DNA from: an uncultured Oscillospiraceae bacterium
Lineage (GTDB): Bacteria > Bacillota > Clostridia > Oscillospirales > Oscillospiraceae
Length of the DNA stretch: 11,828 nt
Assembly: GCA_905233595.1 (NCBI GenBank)
Contig: CAJOFI010000051.1
Span: 1 to 11,828, forward strand
Direction: 5' to 3'
Below are positions 1 through 6,425 of the stretch, one piece after another. The notes beneath the pieces are model-generated. The model saw only the letters and a program-made list of their open reading frames with translations, was not told where the DNA came from and did not search any database. The translations under genes and the position numbers were made by a program. Positions within the stretch are counted from its first letter, which is position 1. Each line of letters opens with the position of its first letter.

Positions 1-318
1 GACAAGGGCAAGGCGCTCGCCGCGAAGAACGCAAAGCCCGGCGCCGTGGATCTCGGCGTCCGCCCGGAGCACATCGTCCTCGCCAAAGAGGGGCAGGGCA
101 TCCCCTGCGTGCTCGAGGTCAACGAGATGATGGGTAGCGAGCTGCACCTGCACGTCTTCACCGAGGACGGCACCCGCCTCATCGTCCGCGTCCCGACCAT
201 CGGCCTCAGCCTCGCCGAGCGCGCGCAGCTCAAGCAGGGTAAGAAGCTTTCCGTCAGCTTCGAGGGCAAGGTCATGCACTTCTTCAACACCGAAAACGGC
301 GAAAATCTTCTGAACTGA
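1..318 (+). CDS. Sugar ABC transporter ATP-binding protein, C-terminal part (MsmX/UgpC/MalK type)
   Basis: This is the last 105 codons of a gene whose start lies before the window; frame 1 is open from base 1 to the TGA at 316-318. The visible part has the motif LGVRPEHI followed by a small beta-rich module (VLEVNEMMGSELHLHV, then a short segment around RVPTIGLSLAERAQLKQGKK). This is the usual C-terminal regulatory (TOBE/MOP-like) domain of the MalK/UgpC/MsmX group of ATPases. Such ATPases sit on the cytoplasmic face and power uptake of oligosaccharides, and one copy often serves several permeases. The Walker motifs are outside the window, so the substrate cannot be read. The GTG at 46 is Val inside the domain, not a start. 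The nearby malQ fits a role in maltodextrin or multi-sugar uptake, but that is inference. Confidence 0.9.
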   Translation, partial: DKGKALAAKNAKPGAVDLGVRPEHIVLAKEGQGIPCVLEVNEMMGSELHLHVFTEDGTRLIVRVPTIGLSLAERAQLKQGKKLSVSFEGKVMHFFNTENGENLLN

Positions 319-328
319 GCCGGTTGGG

Positions 329-375
329 GGGGCAGTGAAAAAACGAAAGTTTTTCACTGCCCCTAACAGTTTTTA
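329..375 (+). terminator. Rho-independent terminator after the ABC ATPase gene
   Basis: A perfect 14-bp stem (329-342 with 350-363, arm GGGGCAGTGAAAAA) closes a 7-nt loop and is followed by TAACAGTTTTT. It starts 10 bases after the stop codon. The upper half of the stem is A/T (AAAAA opposite TTTTT), a design seen again at 2166-2195 and 8771-8821. Confidence 0.85.
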
Positions 376-398
376 GAAGAGAAAGCGCATGAGTTAAC

Positions 399-418
399 AA
401 TTTCGGAACAGTTCCTTA
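399..418. repeat. Dispersed short repeat, copy 1 (GGAACAGTTCC core)
   Basis: The bases around 405-415 read GGAACAGTTCC, an 11-nt near-palindrome. The 16-mer ATTTCGGAACAGTTCC (400-415) recurs exactly, in reverse orientation, at 9455-9470. The 14-mer GGAACAGTTCCTTA (405-418) recurs exactly at 8718-8731. All three copies lie at gene borders near a large stem-loop. Confidence 0.7.
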
Positions 419-440
419 CAAAAACATGACTTTTTGCGCC

Positions 441-594
441 TGGCTCCCCCTCTGGGGGAGCTGTCGAGCGAGTTCGCGAGCGAGACTGAGAGGGCATTTT
501 GAGCTGTGTGCAAGACGGAAGACCCTCCCCGCCTGTGCCCTAAAGGACTAGCTTCGCGTCGAGCACTGGGGCACCTCTCCCAGAGGGAGAGGCA
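441..594. mobile_element. MITE-like palindromic intergenic element
   Basis: The element is bounded by two perfect 8-bp hairpins of related sequence. One is GCTCCCCC-TCT-GGGGGAGC at 443-461, the other CCTCTCCC-AGA-GGGAGAGG at 574-592, and together they behave as imperfect terminal inverted repeats. Inside are further short palindromes (GCGAGTTCGC and TCGCGA around 468-480; GTGCCC near 535 facing GGGCAC near 569) and a GAGAGGG (488-494) facing CCCTC (523-527). It encodes no transposase, so it would be non-autonomous. From memory, elements of this look are scattered through gut Clostridia genomes, where they produce spurious predicted proteins; I could not verify copy number. The T7 run at 603-609 behind the right hairpin may also help end transcription. 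Confidence 0.6.
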
Positions 595-630
595 AGAGCC
601 TGTTTTTTTCAGTTTCTTCATTCATGCGTT

Positions 631-661
631 TGTCCAGAAGTTTTCTTAAAACATCTGGACA
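631..661. promoter_or_regulatory. Large operator-like palindrome over the malQ -35 box
   Basis: The arms TGTCCAGA (631-638) and TCTGGACA (654-661) face each other. Inside them GTTTT (640-644) faces AAAAC (648-652), around a CTT centre. Thirteen of fourteen positions pair; only A639/A653 fail. The right arm contains the proposed -35 hexamer TGGACA, so a dimeric repressor bound here would block the malQ promoter. No T-run follows, so it does not look like a terminator. The regulator is unknown. Confidence 0.5.
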
Positions 662-684
662 ATTGGGCAAAAGGGGAGTATAAT
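656..684 (+). promoter_or_regulatory. Predicted sigma-A promoter of malQ
   Basis: TGGACA (656-661, five of six matches to consensus) is followed after 17 bases by a perfect TATAAT (679-684). The expected transcription start near 691 leaves a leader of about 30 nt carrying AGGAG at 704-708. Confidence 0.8.
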
Positions 685-720
685 GCAGGCTCAACCTAAG
701 ATTAGGAGATGACTATCAAA

Positions 721-2160
721 ATGAAACGCTCAAGCGGCGTTCTGATGCCCATGAGCTCGCTGCCCTCCCCTTACGGGATCGGCACGATGGGCAAGAGCGC
801 ATATCAGTTTGTCGATTTTCTCAAGGCCTCCGGCCAGAAGTACTGGCAGCTTCTGCCCCTCGGCCCCACGAGCTACGGCGACAGCCCCTATTCCTCCTTC
901 TCCACCTTCGCGGGGAACCCCTATTATATCGACCTCGACCTGCTCATCAAGGACAAGCTCCTCAGAAAGAGCGAGGTCGCGAACCTCGACTGGGGCGACG
1001 ATCCCGAGCGCGTGGACTACGGCAAGATCTACGAGCACCGCTTCACCGTGCTGCACAAGGCTTTCCTGCGCGCCCGTGAGCGCTACGCCGAGGATTTCGC
1101 GGACTTCCGGCGCGAAAACGCTTCCTGGCTCGAGAATTACGCCCTCTATATGGCGGTGAAGAAGCACTTCGGTATGGTGAGCTGGATCGACTGGCCCGAC
1201 GCGGACATCCGTCTGCACAAGCCGGAGGCCGTCGCGGCCTACGCCGAAAAGCTCAGCGACGACGTGGATTTCTACGCCTTCCTGCAATTTTTGTTCTTTA
1301 ACCAGTGGGAAGCCCTGCGGGACTACGCCCATGAGCAGGGCGTGGAATTCATCGGCGATCTGCCCATCTACGTGGCGCTCGACTCCGCCGACGTGTGGAG
1401 CGAGCCGAAGTTCTTCCAGCTTGGGCGCGACAACGTGCCCACCGAGGTCGCGGGCGTGCCGCCCGACGCCTTCACCGAGGACGGCCAGCTCTGGGGCAAC
1501 CCGCGGATCCGCCGCGTGGACGGCGCGCGCAAGCTCTTCGACGTGATCCGCGTCGATCACTTCCGTGGCTTTGAGAGCTATTGGGCGGTGCCCTACGGCG
1601 ATACCACCGCGCGGCGCGGGCGCTGGAAGCCCGGCCCCGGCATGGATCTGGTGGGCGTGCTGAAAAACTGGTTCTCCGGCCTCAAATTCATCGCCGAGGA
1701 TCTGGGCTACACCACCCCCGAGGTGGAGAAGCTGCTCGCCGATTCCGGCTTCCCCGGCATGAAGGTGCTCGAGTTCGGCTTCTACGCCGACCAGGACGCG
1801 GCCTATATGCCCCACAACTGCTGCGAGAACAGCGTCTGCTATATCGGCACCCACGACAACGAGACCGTCAAGGGCTGGATCAAGTCCAGTCTGAAGAAGG
1901 ACATCCGCTACGCCGAGCGCTATATGCGCATCACCGAGGACGAGGGCTGGTGCTGGGGCATGATCCGCACCGGCATGTCCACCGCCTCCCGCCTCTTCGT
2001 CGCCCAGATGCAGGATCTGCTGGAGCTGCCCGCCTCCGCGCGCATGAACAGCCCCGGCACCCTCGGCGGCAACTGGCAATGGCGCATGCTCCCCGGCGCG
2101 GCCGATAAGGAGCTGGCGAAGAAGCTGCGCGAGTACACGCATTTGTACAGAAGAGTATAA
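721..2160 (+). CDS. malQ: 4-alpha-glucanotransferase (amylomaltase, GH77)
   Basis: This cytoplasmic enzyme moves alpha-1,4-glucan segments between maltodextrins, releasing glucose. Family motifs appear in order: MSSLPSPYGIG (11-21), SYGDSPYSSFSTFAGNPYY (51-69), IGDLPIYVALDSADVW (211-226), GVPPD (245-249), RVDHFRGFESYWAVP (277-291), FIAEDLG (323-329), YIGTHDN (374-380) and LGGNWQWRM (448-456). By homology the nucleophile is D279, the acid/base E326 and the transition-state stabiliser D379. The start at 721 is preferred because AGGAG (704-708) directly abuts the earlier in-frame ATG at 709, leaving no spacing, whereas 721 has 12 bases and begins MKRSSG as the family usually does. Oddity: WGNP (258-261) runs straight into RIRRVDG, where relatives carry about 14 more residues (LY.W......GY.WW). 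At 479 aa it is correspondingly slightly short of the usual roughly 490-500. It has its own promoter and terminator. Confidence 0.95.
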   Translation: MKRSSGVLMPMSSLPSPYGIGTMGKSAYQFVDFLKASGQKYWQLLPLGPTSYGDSPYSSFSTFAGNPYYIDLDLLIKDKLLRKSEVANLDWGDDPERVDYGKIYEHRFTVLHKAFLRARERYAEDFADFRRENASWLENYALYMAVKKHFGMVSWIDWPDADIRLHKPEAVAAYAEKLSDDVDFYAFLQFLFFNQWEALRDYAHEQGVEFIGDLPIYVALDSADVWSEPKFFQLGRDNVPTEVAGVPPDAFTEDGQLWGNPRIRRVDGARKLFDVIRVDHFRGFESYWAVPYGDTTARRGRWKPGPGMDLVGVLKNWFSGLKFIAEDLGYTTPEVEKLLADSGFPGMKVLEFGFYADQDAAYMPHNCCENSVCYIGTHDNETVKGWIKSSLKKDIRYAERYMRITEDEGWCWGMIRTGMSTASRLFVAQMQDLLELPASARMNSPGTLGGNWQWRMLPGAADKELAKKLREYTHLYRRV

Positions 2161-2165
2161 GCAAA

Positions 2166-2201
2166 GGGGATGTGAAAATTATTTTTCACATCCCCATTTT
2201 T
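2166..2201 (+). terminator. Terminator between malQ and the convergent Na/Pi transporter gene
   Basis: A perfect 13-bp stem (2166-2178 with 2183-2195, arm GGGGATGTGAAAA) with a 4-nt loop is followed by ATTTTT on the plus strand, six bases after the malQ stop. Upstream GCAAA can also pair with TTTGC at 2199-2203, so it may end transcription from both sides. The minus-strand gene stops at 2234. Confidence 0.85.
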
Positions 2202-2233
2202 GCGCCGTGAAGTGCGAGGAAAGCAAGTGCCGT

Positions 2234-3946
2234 TCAGATAGTAAACCGCGCGCGGAACTGATCGTAGTTCTCGGCGAAGGCGGCGTCCTTGATGAGCTTG
2301 AGGCTGTCGAGGTATTCGTGCGTGTCGAACACGTCGTGCGCAAGCTCGATCATCGCGACCGCCACGTTCGAGCAGTGGTCGCCCACGCGCTCGTAGTTGG
2401 TGAGCAGGTCGTTGAAGACGAAGGTCTGCTGCTGATCGCTGATACCCATTTGCAGGCGGTCGATATGGCGGCTGCGCATCTGGCTGCAAAGCCCGTCGAT
2501 CAGCTCCTCCAGCGGCTCCACCTTCAGCGCCTGCTCCACGTCGTCGTCCACGAAGGCCGAGATCGTCAGATCCATGATCTCCAGCACCGCCGCGGCCAGC
2601 ACGTCCAGCTCGTGCTGCGTCGCCTGGGAGAACTCCAGCTTCTTCTCAAACAGCTCCTTCGCGCTGTCGGCGAGGTTGTTGGCGTGGTCGGAAATGCGCT
2701 CAAAATCCGTGATCGCGTGCAGGAACTTGTGCAGGCTCTCGTTCTGCTGCTGTGTCAGCTCCGTCGGCGTGATGCGCAGGAGATAGGAGCCCAGCGCGTC
2801 CTCATAGCGGTCAACCAGGCTCTCCAGCTCGCGTACGTGCTCGTAGCCCTCCTCGCTGTAGCTCTTCAACAGGGCGACCGCGTCGCAAAGGCTCTGGCGG
2901 GAGCGGTCGGCCATCTCGTCCACGACCTGGTGGCTCTGCTCGAGGGCGAGGGCGGGGTAGCGGATGAAGCGATCCTCCAGCCGGATGTAGGATTCCTCCG
3001 TCTTTTCCGTCTTCTCCGGCTCCTTTTCGCGCACCAGCAGATTCGTGAGCTTCTCGAGCAGGCCGATGAAGGGCGCGAGCGCCACCACGGTCACGAGGCG
3101 GAAGGCGGTGTTCAGCGCCGCGACGCCCACGATGCTGACCGAGCTCGTGAGGATGGCGAGGGGGTGCAGGGCGTTGACCGTGTAGAAGATCGCGCCGCAG
3201 ACCACAGCGCCCAGAATGTCGATCAGCAGATGCGCCACCGCTGTGCGGACGCCGTTGCGGTTGGCGCCCAGCGCGCCAAGCAGCACCGGCAGCGCGCCGC
3301 CGGTCAGGCTCAGCGCCTGCAGAATGCCCACCGCGGCGGCCGAGCTCTGGATGATGGCGGTGAACACCATGCCCACCAGAAAGCCCAGCAGCGGGTGCGA
3401 CATGCTCACAAGCAGGCGCAGGAAGGTCGGATCGTCCTGCAAGGGCGCGACGGCGCTGCTCATGGCGCTCATGCCGAACATCAGCACCGCAAAGCCCATC
3501 AGAATGTCACCCAGATGGTGGTGAGAGGTCTTCTTGCTGAATTTGCGCAGAACGATCCCCACGACGGCGAGGATGCCGGTGATGGACGTGGTGGACAGCA
3601 GCTCCACCCAGCCCCCGCCGCCCCCGATGCTCGAGAGCGTGAGCATCCAGCCGGTGATGGAGGTGCCGAGGATGCTGCCCAGGATCACGGCGACAGCCTG
3701 GGAAAACTGCATGAGCCCGGAGTTTACAAAGCCCACGCACATCACCGAGGTCGCCGAGGAGCTCTGGATCACCGCGGTCACGAGCGTACCGAGCAGGATG
3801 GCGCGTAAGCGGTTGCTCGTCAGCCGGTAGAGCACGACCTCCAGCTTGTTTCCTGCGACGAGGTTCAAGCCGTCCCCCATCAGCGTGATGCCGTAGAGAA
3901 ACAGGGCGAGCCCCGCGAGCAGCGAGATAAAGTTCAAAATACTCAT
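2234..3946 (-). CDS. Na+/phosphate cotransporter (NptA/PF02690 type) with C-terminal PhoU-like domain
   Basis: This is a predicted inner-membrane phosphate transporter of 570 aa. Two inverted NptA repeats are visible: TAVIQSSSAT (57-66) with GSILGTSITGW (90-100), and TAIIQSSAAA (196-205) with GANRNGVRTAVAH (227-239). A charged linker (306-320, EKEPEKTEKTEE) leads to a cytoplasmic helical PhoU-like half with the usual E/D-rich metal-site segments, e.g. ITDFERISDHANNLADSAKE and LTNYERVGDHCSNVA. The PhoU part is thought to tune uptake to phosphate status. I chose ATG at 3946 because GGTGG lies 8 bases upstream; the in-frame GTG at 3958 has no such site. Oddity: in the second repeat VLLG is followed directly by ALGAN, with no QNIGT-like motif, which relatives have there. 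No pst genes are nearby. Confidence 0.92.
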   Translation of the reverse strand: MSILNFISLLAGLALFLYGITLMGDGLNLVAGNKLEVVLYRLTSNRLRAILLGTLVTAVIQSSSATSVMCVGFVNSGLMQFSQAVAVILGSILGTSITGWMLTLSSIGGGGGWVELLSTTSITGILAVVGIVLRKFSKKTSHHHLGDILMGFAVLMFGMSAMSSAVAPLQDDPTFLRLLVSMSHPLLGFLVGMVFTAIIQSSAAAVGILQALSLTGGALPVLLGALGANRNGVRTAVAHLLIDILGAVVCGAIFYTVNALHPLAILTSSVSIVGVAALNTAFRLVTVVALAPFIGLLEKLTNLLVREKEPEKTEKTEESYIRLEDRFIRYPALALEQSHQVVDEMADRSRQSLCDAVALLKSYSEEGYEHVRELESLVDRYEDALGSYLLRITPTELTQQQNESLHKFLHAITDFERISDHANNLADSAKELFEKKLEFSQATQHELDVLAAAVLEIMDLTISAFVDDDVEQALKVEPLEELIDGLCSQMRSRHIDRLQMGISDQQQTFVFNDLLTNYERVGDHCSNVAVAMIELAHDVFDTHEYLDSLKLIKDAAFAENYDQFRARFTI

Positions 3947-3978
3947 GTCAAATACCACCGTATAAGGTCAGTATTCTC

Positions 3979-4007
3979 AGTATATAGGAAGAGCGGGAAA
4001 ACTGCAA
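3979..4007 (-). promoter_or_regulatory. Predicted promoter of the Na/Pi transporter gene
   Basis: On the minus strand TTGCAG (4007-4002) and TATACT (3984-3979) are separated by 17 bases, about 33 bases before the chosen ATG. The same spacing and TATACT box recur at the exporter promoter and, with 16 bases, at rlmD. Confidence 0.7.
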
Positions 4008-4059
4008 TAGTGCAAAATGTAAAATCATTGTGAAATGGGGCGGCACAAAAGAGCGGTTC

Positions 4060-4179
4060 TCACCTGCGCCAGAAAAAGCGCCGCAGCCTCTCGCCGAGCA
4101 GACGCTCAAGGCCCCGCTCCGCCCAAATCTCAAGCCGCGTTCCGGCGTCATAGAGCCTGCGAAGCCAGATGGTGTTCAT
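4060..4179 (-). CDS. Small Arg-rich protein, 39 aa, translationally coupled to the upstream membrane protein
   Basis: The ATG (4179-4177) overlaps the TGA of the Pr6Pr-like gene as ATGA. An AAGGAG site sits 7 bases upstream, inside the end of that gene. The ORF runs 39 codons to a TGA at 4062-4060. The product starts MNTIWLRRLYDAG and ends ERLRRFFWRR; it has about ten Arg, no Lys and three Trp, and could form a basic amphipathic helix with a WLRR...FFWRR flavour. I do not recognise a family. The overlap and ribosome binding site argue for real translation. The ORF is visibly more GC-rich than the gene it is coupled to. It could be a small regulator or membrane-associated partner of the upstream protein, or a decayed remnant; nothing in the sequence decides this. 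Confidence 0.5.
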   Translation of the reverse strand: MNTIWLRRLYDAGTRLEIWAERGLERLLGERLRRFFWRR

Positions 4180-4868
4180 GTGCTTGCTCCTTCGTGGCTT
4201 TTTCCCAGCAGCCGGTCGAGCGCCATGAACAGATAACCCAGGAGGATGAAGCCCAGCAGCAGCGCAAGCACCCAGATGAGCATCCCGCTCAGCCCCACCC
4301 GCTCCGGGTTCAGGAAGAAATAGGGATAAATGATCGGATCGGTTCCCGCGTAATTCATGACGCTGCTGTCAAATTTCCAGACTGCCGCGTGGGCAAACAC
4401 ATAAAGCAGATAGACCAGCGGGAACAGGGCGCACAGCAGCGGAAGCTTCCGGTTGATTTTCCCATGCTCATAAAAGATCACCCAGTCCGCCACATACAGG
4501 ATCGGGAGAACGATATGGCACAAAACGCATTCCACCTTATAGTTCAGCGCCGGGTCTCTGGCCGGGTCATTTGCCAGCAGCAGGTTAAAGACCAGAAAGG
4601 TCAGCACAAGCCCCAGCATACTGATGACGCGCAGCGCTGGCGCGGTCGTCACATAGCTGTCCGCCTGTTTTCTGACTGTCTGGATCAGCTCAAGCAGCAT
4701 GATACCGGCGCACAGATAATTGCTGAGATTGGTAAAATAAATATAGAAGTCGCCATTGAACGTCCTGTCAAAAAAGCCCACGCTCCCCGCACAGGCCACC
4801 ACAGCCAGCGCGAGATAAAAGGACTGAAAAATCAACTGCAAGCTTCTGTTTTTTCCGAGCGTTTTCAT
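4176..4868 (-). CDS. Pr6Pr-like integral membrane protein (about six TM segments)
   Basis: This hydrophobic protein has 230 aa and about six membrane segments, roughly at 12-32, 44-66, 80-100, 116-134, 142-162 and 194-217. Features match my memory of the Pr6Pr/AIG1-like group: FYIYFTNLSNYLC (41-53), a CHIVLPILYVADW segment (117-129) with a conserved-looking His118, and YPYFFLN (181-187). No biochemical role can be read from it. The ATG at 4868 is chosen because GGAGG lies 6 bases upstream; the frame stays open for another 101 codons, but that stretch has no hydrophobic or family-like character and no start with a good ribosome binding site. Base use is clearly more AT-rich than its neighbours: hand counts of two 60-base lines gave 43% and 55% GC, against 77% in one rlmD line. 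This suggests acquisition from elsewhere. Confidence 0.75.
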   Translation of the reverse strand: MKTLGKNRSLQLIFQSFYLALAVVACAGSVGFFDRTFNGDFYIYFTNLSNYLCAGIMLLELIQTVRKQADSYVTTAPALRVISMLGLVLTFLVFNLLLANDPARDPALNYKVECVLCHIVLPILYVADWVIFYEHGKINRKLPLLCALFPLVYLLYVFAHAAVWKFDSSVMNYAGTDPIIYPYFFLNPERVGLSGMLIWVLALLLGFILLGYLFMALDRLLGKSHEGAST

Positions 4869-5143
4869 TGCACCCTCCTTTGAAAGGCGATATTTTGTTT
4901 CGCCCTGACCCATTTTCCAACCCATTGCCTCAGTTCGCAGGGGTTTTATACGATTTACTCCAAAACATCCCGCAACTGCCTTGTTTTTCCGGTCCTCTTC
5001 GCCTTCCGACAGGCCGGGATTTGAAAAGAACGAAGGTACGGTTTCCATGCCCTGAATTACACCATCTCCGGATTCTGCCCCAAGCGCAGCAACAGCGAGC
5101 AAAAAATCGGCGCAATCGAATAAAACAACGTATAATATGAGCT
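4869..5143. other. Gene-free stretch upstream of the Pr6Pr-like gene
   Basis: This is about 275 bases of lower-GC sequence between rlmD (its 3' end) and the membrane protein gene. The minus-strand frame is open throughout but looks non-coding. A weak minus-strand promoter is possible: TATAAA at 4950-4945, with TTGCGG 19 bases upstream. I see no convincing terminator for rlmD here, so read-through into the Pr6Pr-like gene is possible. Confidence 0.4.
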
Positions 5144-6304
5144 TCAAGTCATTTGTTGAGACAGCAAGCAAACCGTTTCTATATGCCGCGTGTAGGGGAA
5201 CATGTCCACGGGCTGGAGCTTTTGCACCCGGTAGCCGCCCTTGACGAGAAACGAGAGGTCGCGCGCGAGGGTCTCCGGGTCGCAGGAGACGTAGACGACG
5301 CGCCCCGGCGCGCAGCGCAGCAGGGAGGAGAGGAAGCGCTCGTCGCTGCCCGCGCGGGGCGGGTCGAGGAAGACGAGGTCGGGCTTCCTCCCGTCGAGCG
5401 CCATCTGCTCCATGTACTCCCCCGCGTCCCCGGCGGTGAACCAGCAGTTTTTGACGCCGTTCAAGCGGGCGTTGGCGATGGCGTCCGCCACCGCGTCGCG
5501 GTTGAGCTCCACGCCGACGACCTGTTTGGCCTTGCCGCTTGCCGTGATGCCGATGGTGCCGATGCCGCAGTAGGCGTCGAGCACGGTCTCCGTCCCGGTC
5601 AGCCCGGCGAAGTCCACCGCCGTGCGGTAGAGCTTTTCGGTCTGGACAGGGTTGATCTGATAAAAGGAGCGCGGCGAGATGCGAAAGCGATAGCCGCAGA
5701 GCACGTCCTCGATCGTCCCCGCGCCGTAGAGCACCTTTTCCCGCGTTCCGAGCACGACGGGGCCGAAGCGGTCGTTGACGTTCAGCACGACGGACGTGAT
5801 CTCCGGGTGCAATTCCAGCAGCTTTCTCACAAAATGCTTCTGCGTCGGGAAGATCGGGCTCACCGCGACGAGCACCACCAGCGTCTCGCCCGTGGCAAAG
5901 CCGCGCCGCACCAGCACGTGGCGCAGCCAGCCCGTTCCGCTTCGCTCGTCAAAGGCTTTGATCTTGAAGTCCGGCAGCAGTTTGCGGATCGTGACGATGA
6001 TTGCGTCCGCCGTCTCGTCCTCGATCATGCAGCGATCCACCGGCACGACGGCGTGGCTCCCCGGCTGATAGATGCCGGAGACGAGCTTGCGGCGCGCATC
6101 GAGCGCGAAGGCCGCTGTCACCTTGTTGCGGTAGTGGGTCGGATCGTCCATGCAGAGGATGGGCAGCACCGTGCCGAAGGAGCCGAGCAGCTCCTGCGCG
6201 CGGCGCTGCTTTCTTCTGAGCTGCTCGGGATAGCTCAGGTGCTGGAGCTGGCAGCCGCCGCATTTTTTCGCGTGCTCGCAGGGAAGCGGGCGTTTTTCTT
6301 CCAT
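5144..6304 (-). CDS. rlmD: 23S rRNA (uracil-C5)-methyltransferase, RlmD/RlmCD (TrmA) family, without TRAM domain
   Basis: This enzyme makes 5-methyluridine in RNA (by family, 23S rRNA around U1939, or U747/U1939 in RlmCD) using S-adenosylmethionine. The N-terminus carries the 4Fe-4S cysteines C9, C15 and C18 (CEHAKKCGGC), with C92 (DRCMI) as the likely fourth. The SAM site is VLDAYCGIGTIGI (241-253), followed by GVELN (264-268), FLDPPRAG (312-319) and the catalytic VSCDPETLARDL (339-350), where C341 would attack the base. The general base would be E376 in YTRHIETVCLL. At 386 aa it begins right at the Fe-S motif and so lacks the N-terminal TRAM RNA-binding domain many homologues have. A GGAGG lies 5 bases before the ATG. 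Which uridine it methylates cannot be read. It diverges from an RluA-type gene. Confidence 0.9.
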   Translation of the reverse strand: MEEKRPLPCEHAKKCGGCQLQHLSYPEQLRRKQRRAQELLGSFGTVLPILCMDDPTHYRNKVTAAFALDARRKLVSGIYQPGSHAVVPVDRCMIEDETADAIIVTIRKLLPDFKIKAFDERSGTGWLRHVLVRRGFATGETLVVLVAVSPIFPTQKHFVRKLLELHPEITSVVLNVNDRFGPVVLGTREKVLYGAGTIEDVLCGYRFRISPRSFYQINPVQTEKLYRTAVDFAGLTGTETVLDAYCGIGTIGITASGKAKQVVGVELNRDAVADAIANARLNGVKNCWFTAGDAGEYMEQMALDGRKPDLVFLDPPRAGSDERFLSSLLRCAPGRVVYVSCDPETLARDLSFLVKGGYRVQKLQPVDMFPYTRHIETVCLLSQQMT

Positions 6305-6331
6305 AATGGCCTCCGAAGCTTGTTTTTCATC

Positions 6332-6381
6332 AGTATATCACCTTTTCCCGGCTTTGCAAAGACGCCGCTTTGTGATAAAAT
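6332..6381. promoter_or_regulatory. Mirror-symmetric divergent promoters of rlmD and the RluA-type gene sharing one -35 hexamer
   Basis: The hexamer TTGCAA (6354-6359) is its own reverse complement and lies in TTTGCAAA. On the plus strand TAAAAT (6376-6381) follows after exactly 16 bases. On the minus strand TATACT (6337-6332) follows after exactly 16 bases. Each -10 box is placed correctly to start the flanking gene, so one -35 element could be used in either direction, but not both at once. Confidence 0.6.
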
Positions 6382-6425
6382 TATGTCCGAAGTAATTATA
6401 CGCAAAGGGGAGGCGGCAGAAGCCT

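Noticed and set aside
405..415. LexA/SOS box
   Set aside because: GAAC-A-GTTC has a one-base spacer, whereas the Gram-positive SOS box needs four bases between half-sites, and the copies lie at gene ends.
394..621. 75-codon minus-strand reading frame across the intergenic region
   Set aside because: It lies entirely on the MITE-like element and flanks; low-complexity product, no ribosome binding site of note. It is typical of spurious proteins read from such repeats.
730..2142. 470-codon minus-strand frame opposite malQ
   Set aside because: Antisense shadow of a clear GH77 gene in GC-rich DNA; the product is an Ala/Gly/Val/His-rich non-protein.
2207..3808. 533-codon plus-strand frame
   Set aside because: Shadow of the Na/Pi transporter gene; Arg/His/Gln-rich composition without domains.
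4035..4883. 282-codon plus-strand frame over the Pr6Pr-like gene
   Set aside because: Opposite a gene with membrane segments and a strong ribosome binding site; the product is Gln/His/Arg-rich and unlike a protein.
4990..5035. tRNA-like string TTCAAATCCCGG on the minus strand
   Set aside because: Resembles a T-arm fragment, but no acceptor, D or anticodon arms can be built around it.
4869..5171. 101-codon N-terminal extension of the Pr6Pr-like protein
   Set aside because: In-frame but without a ribosome binding site at its start, no homology-like features, and a near-perfect GGAGG precedes the ATG at 4868.
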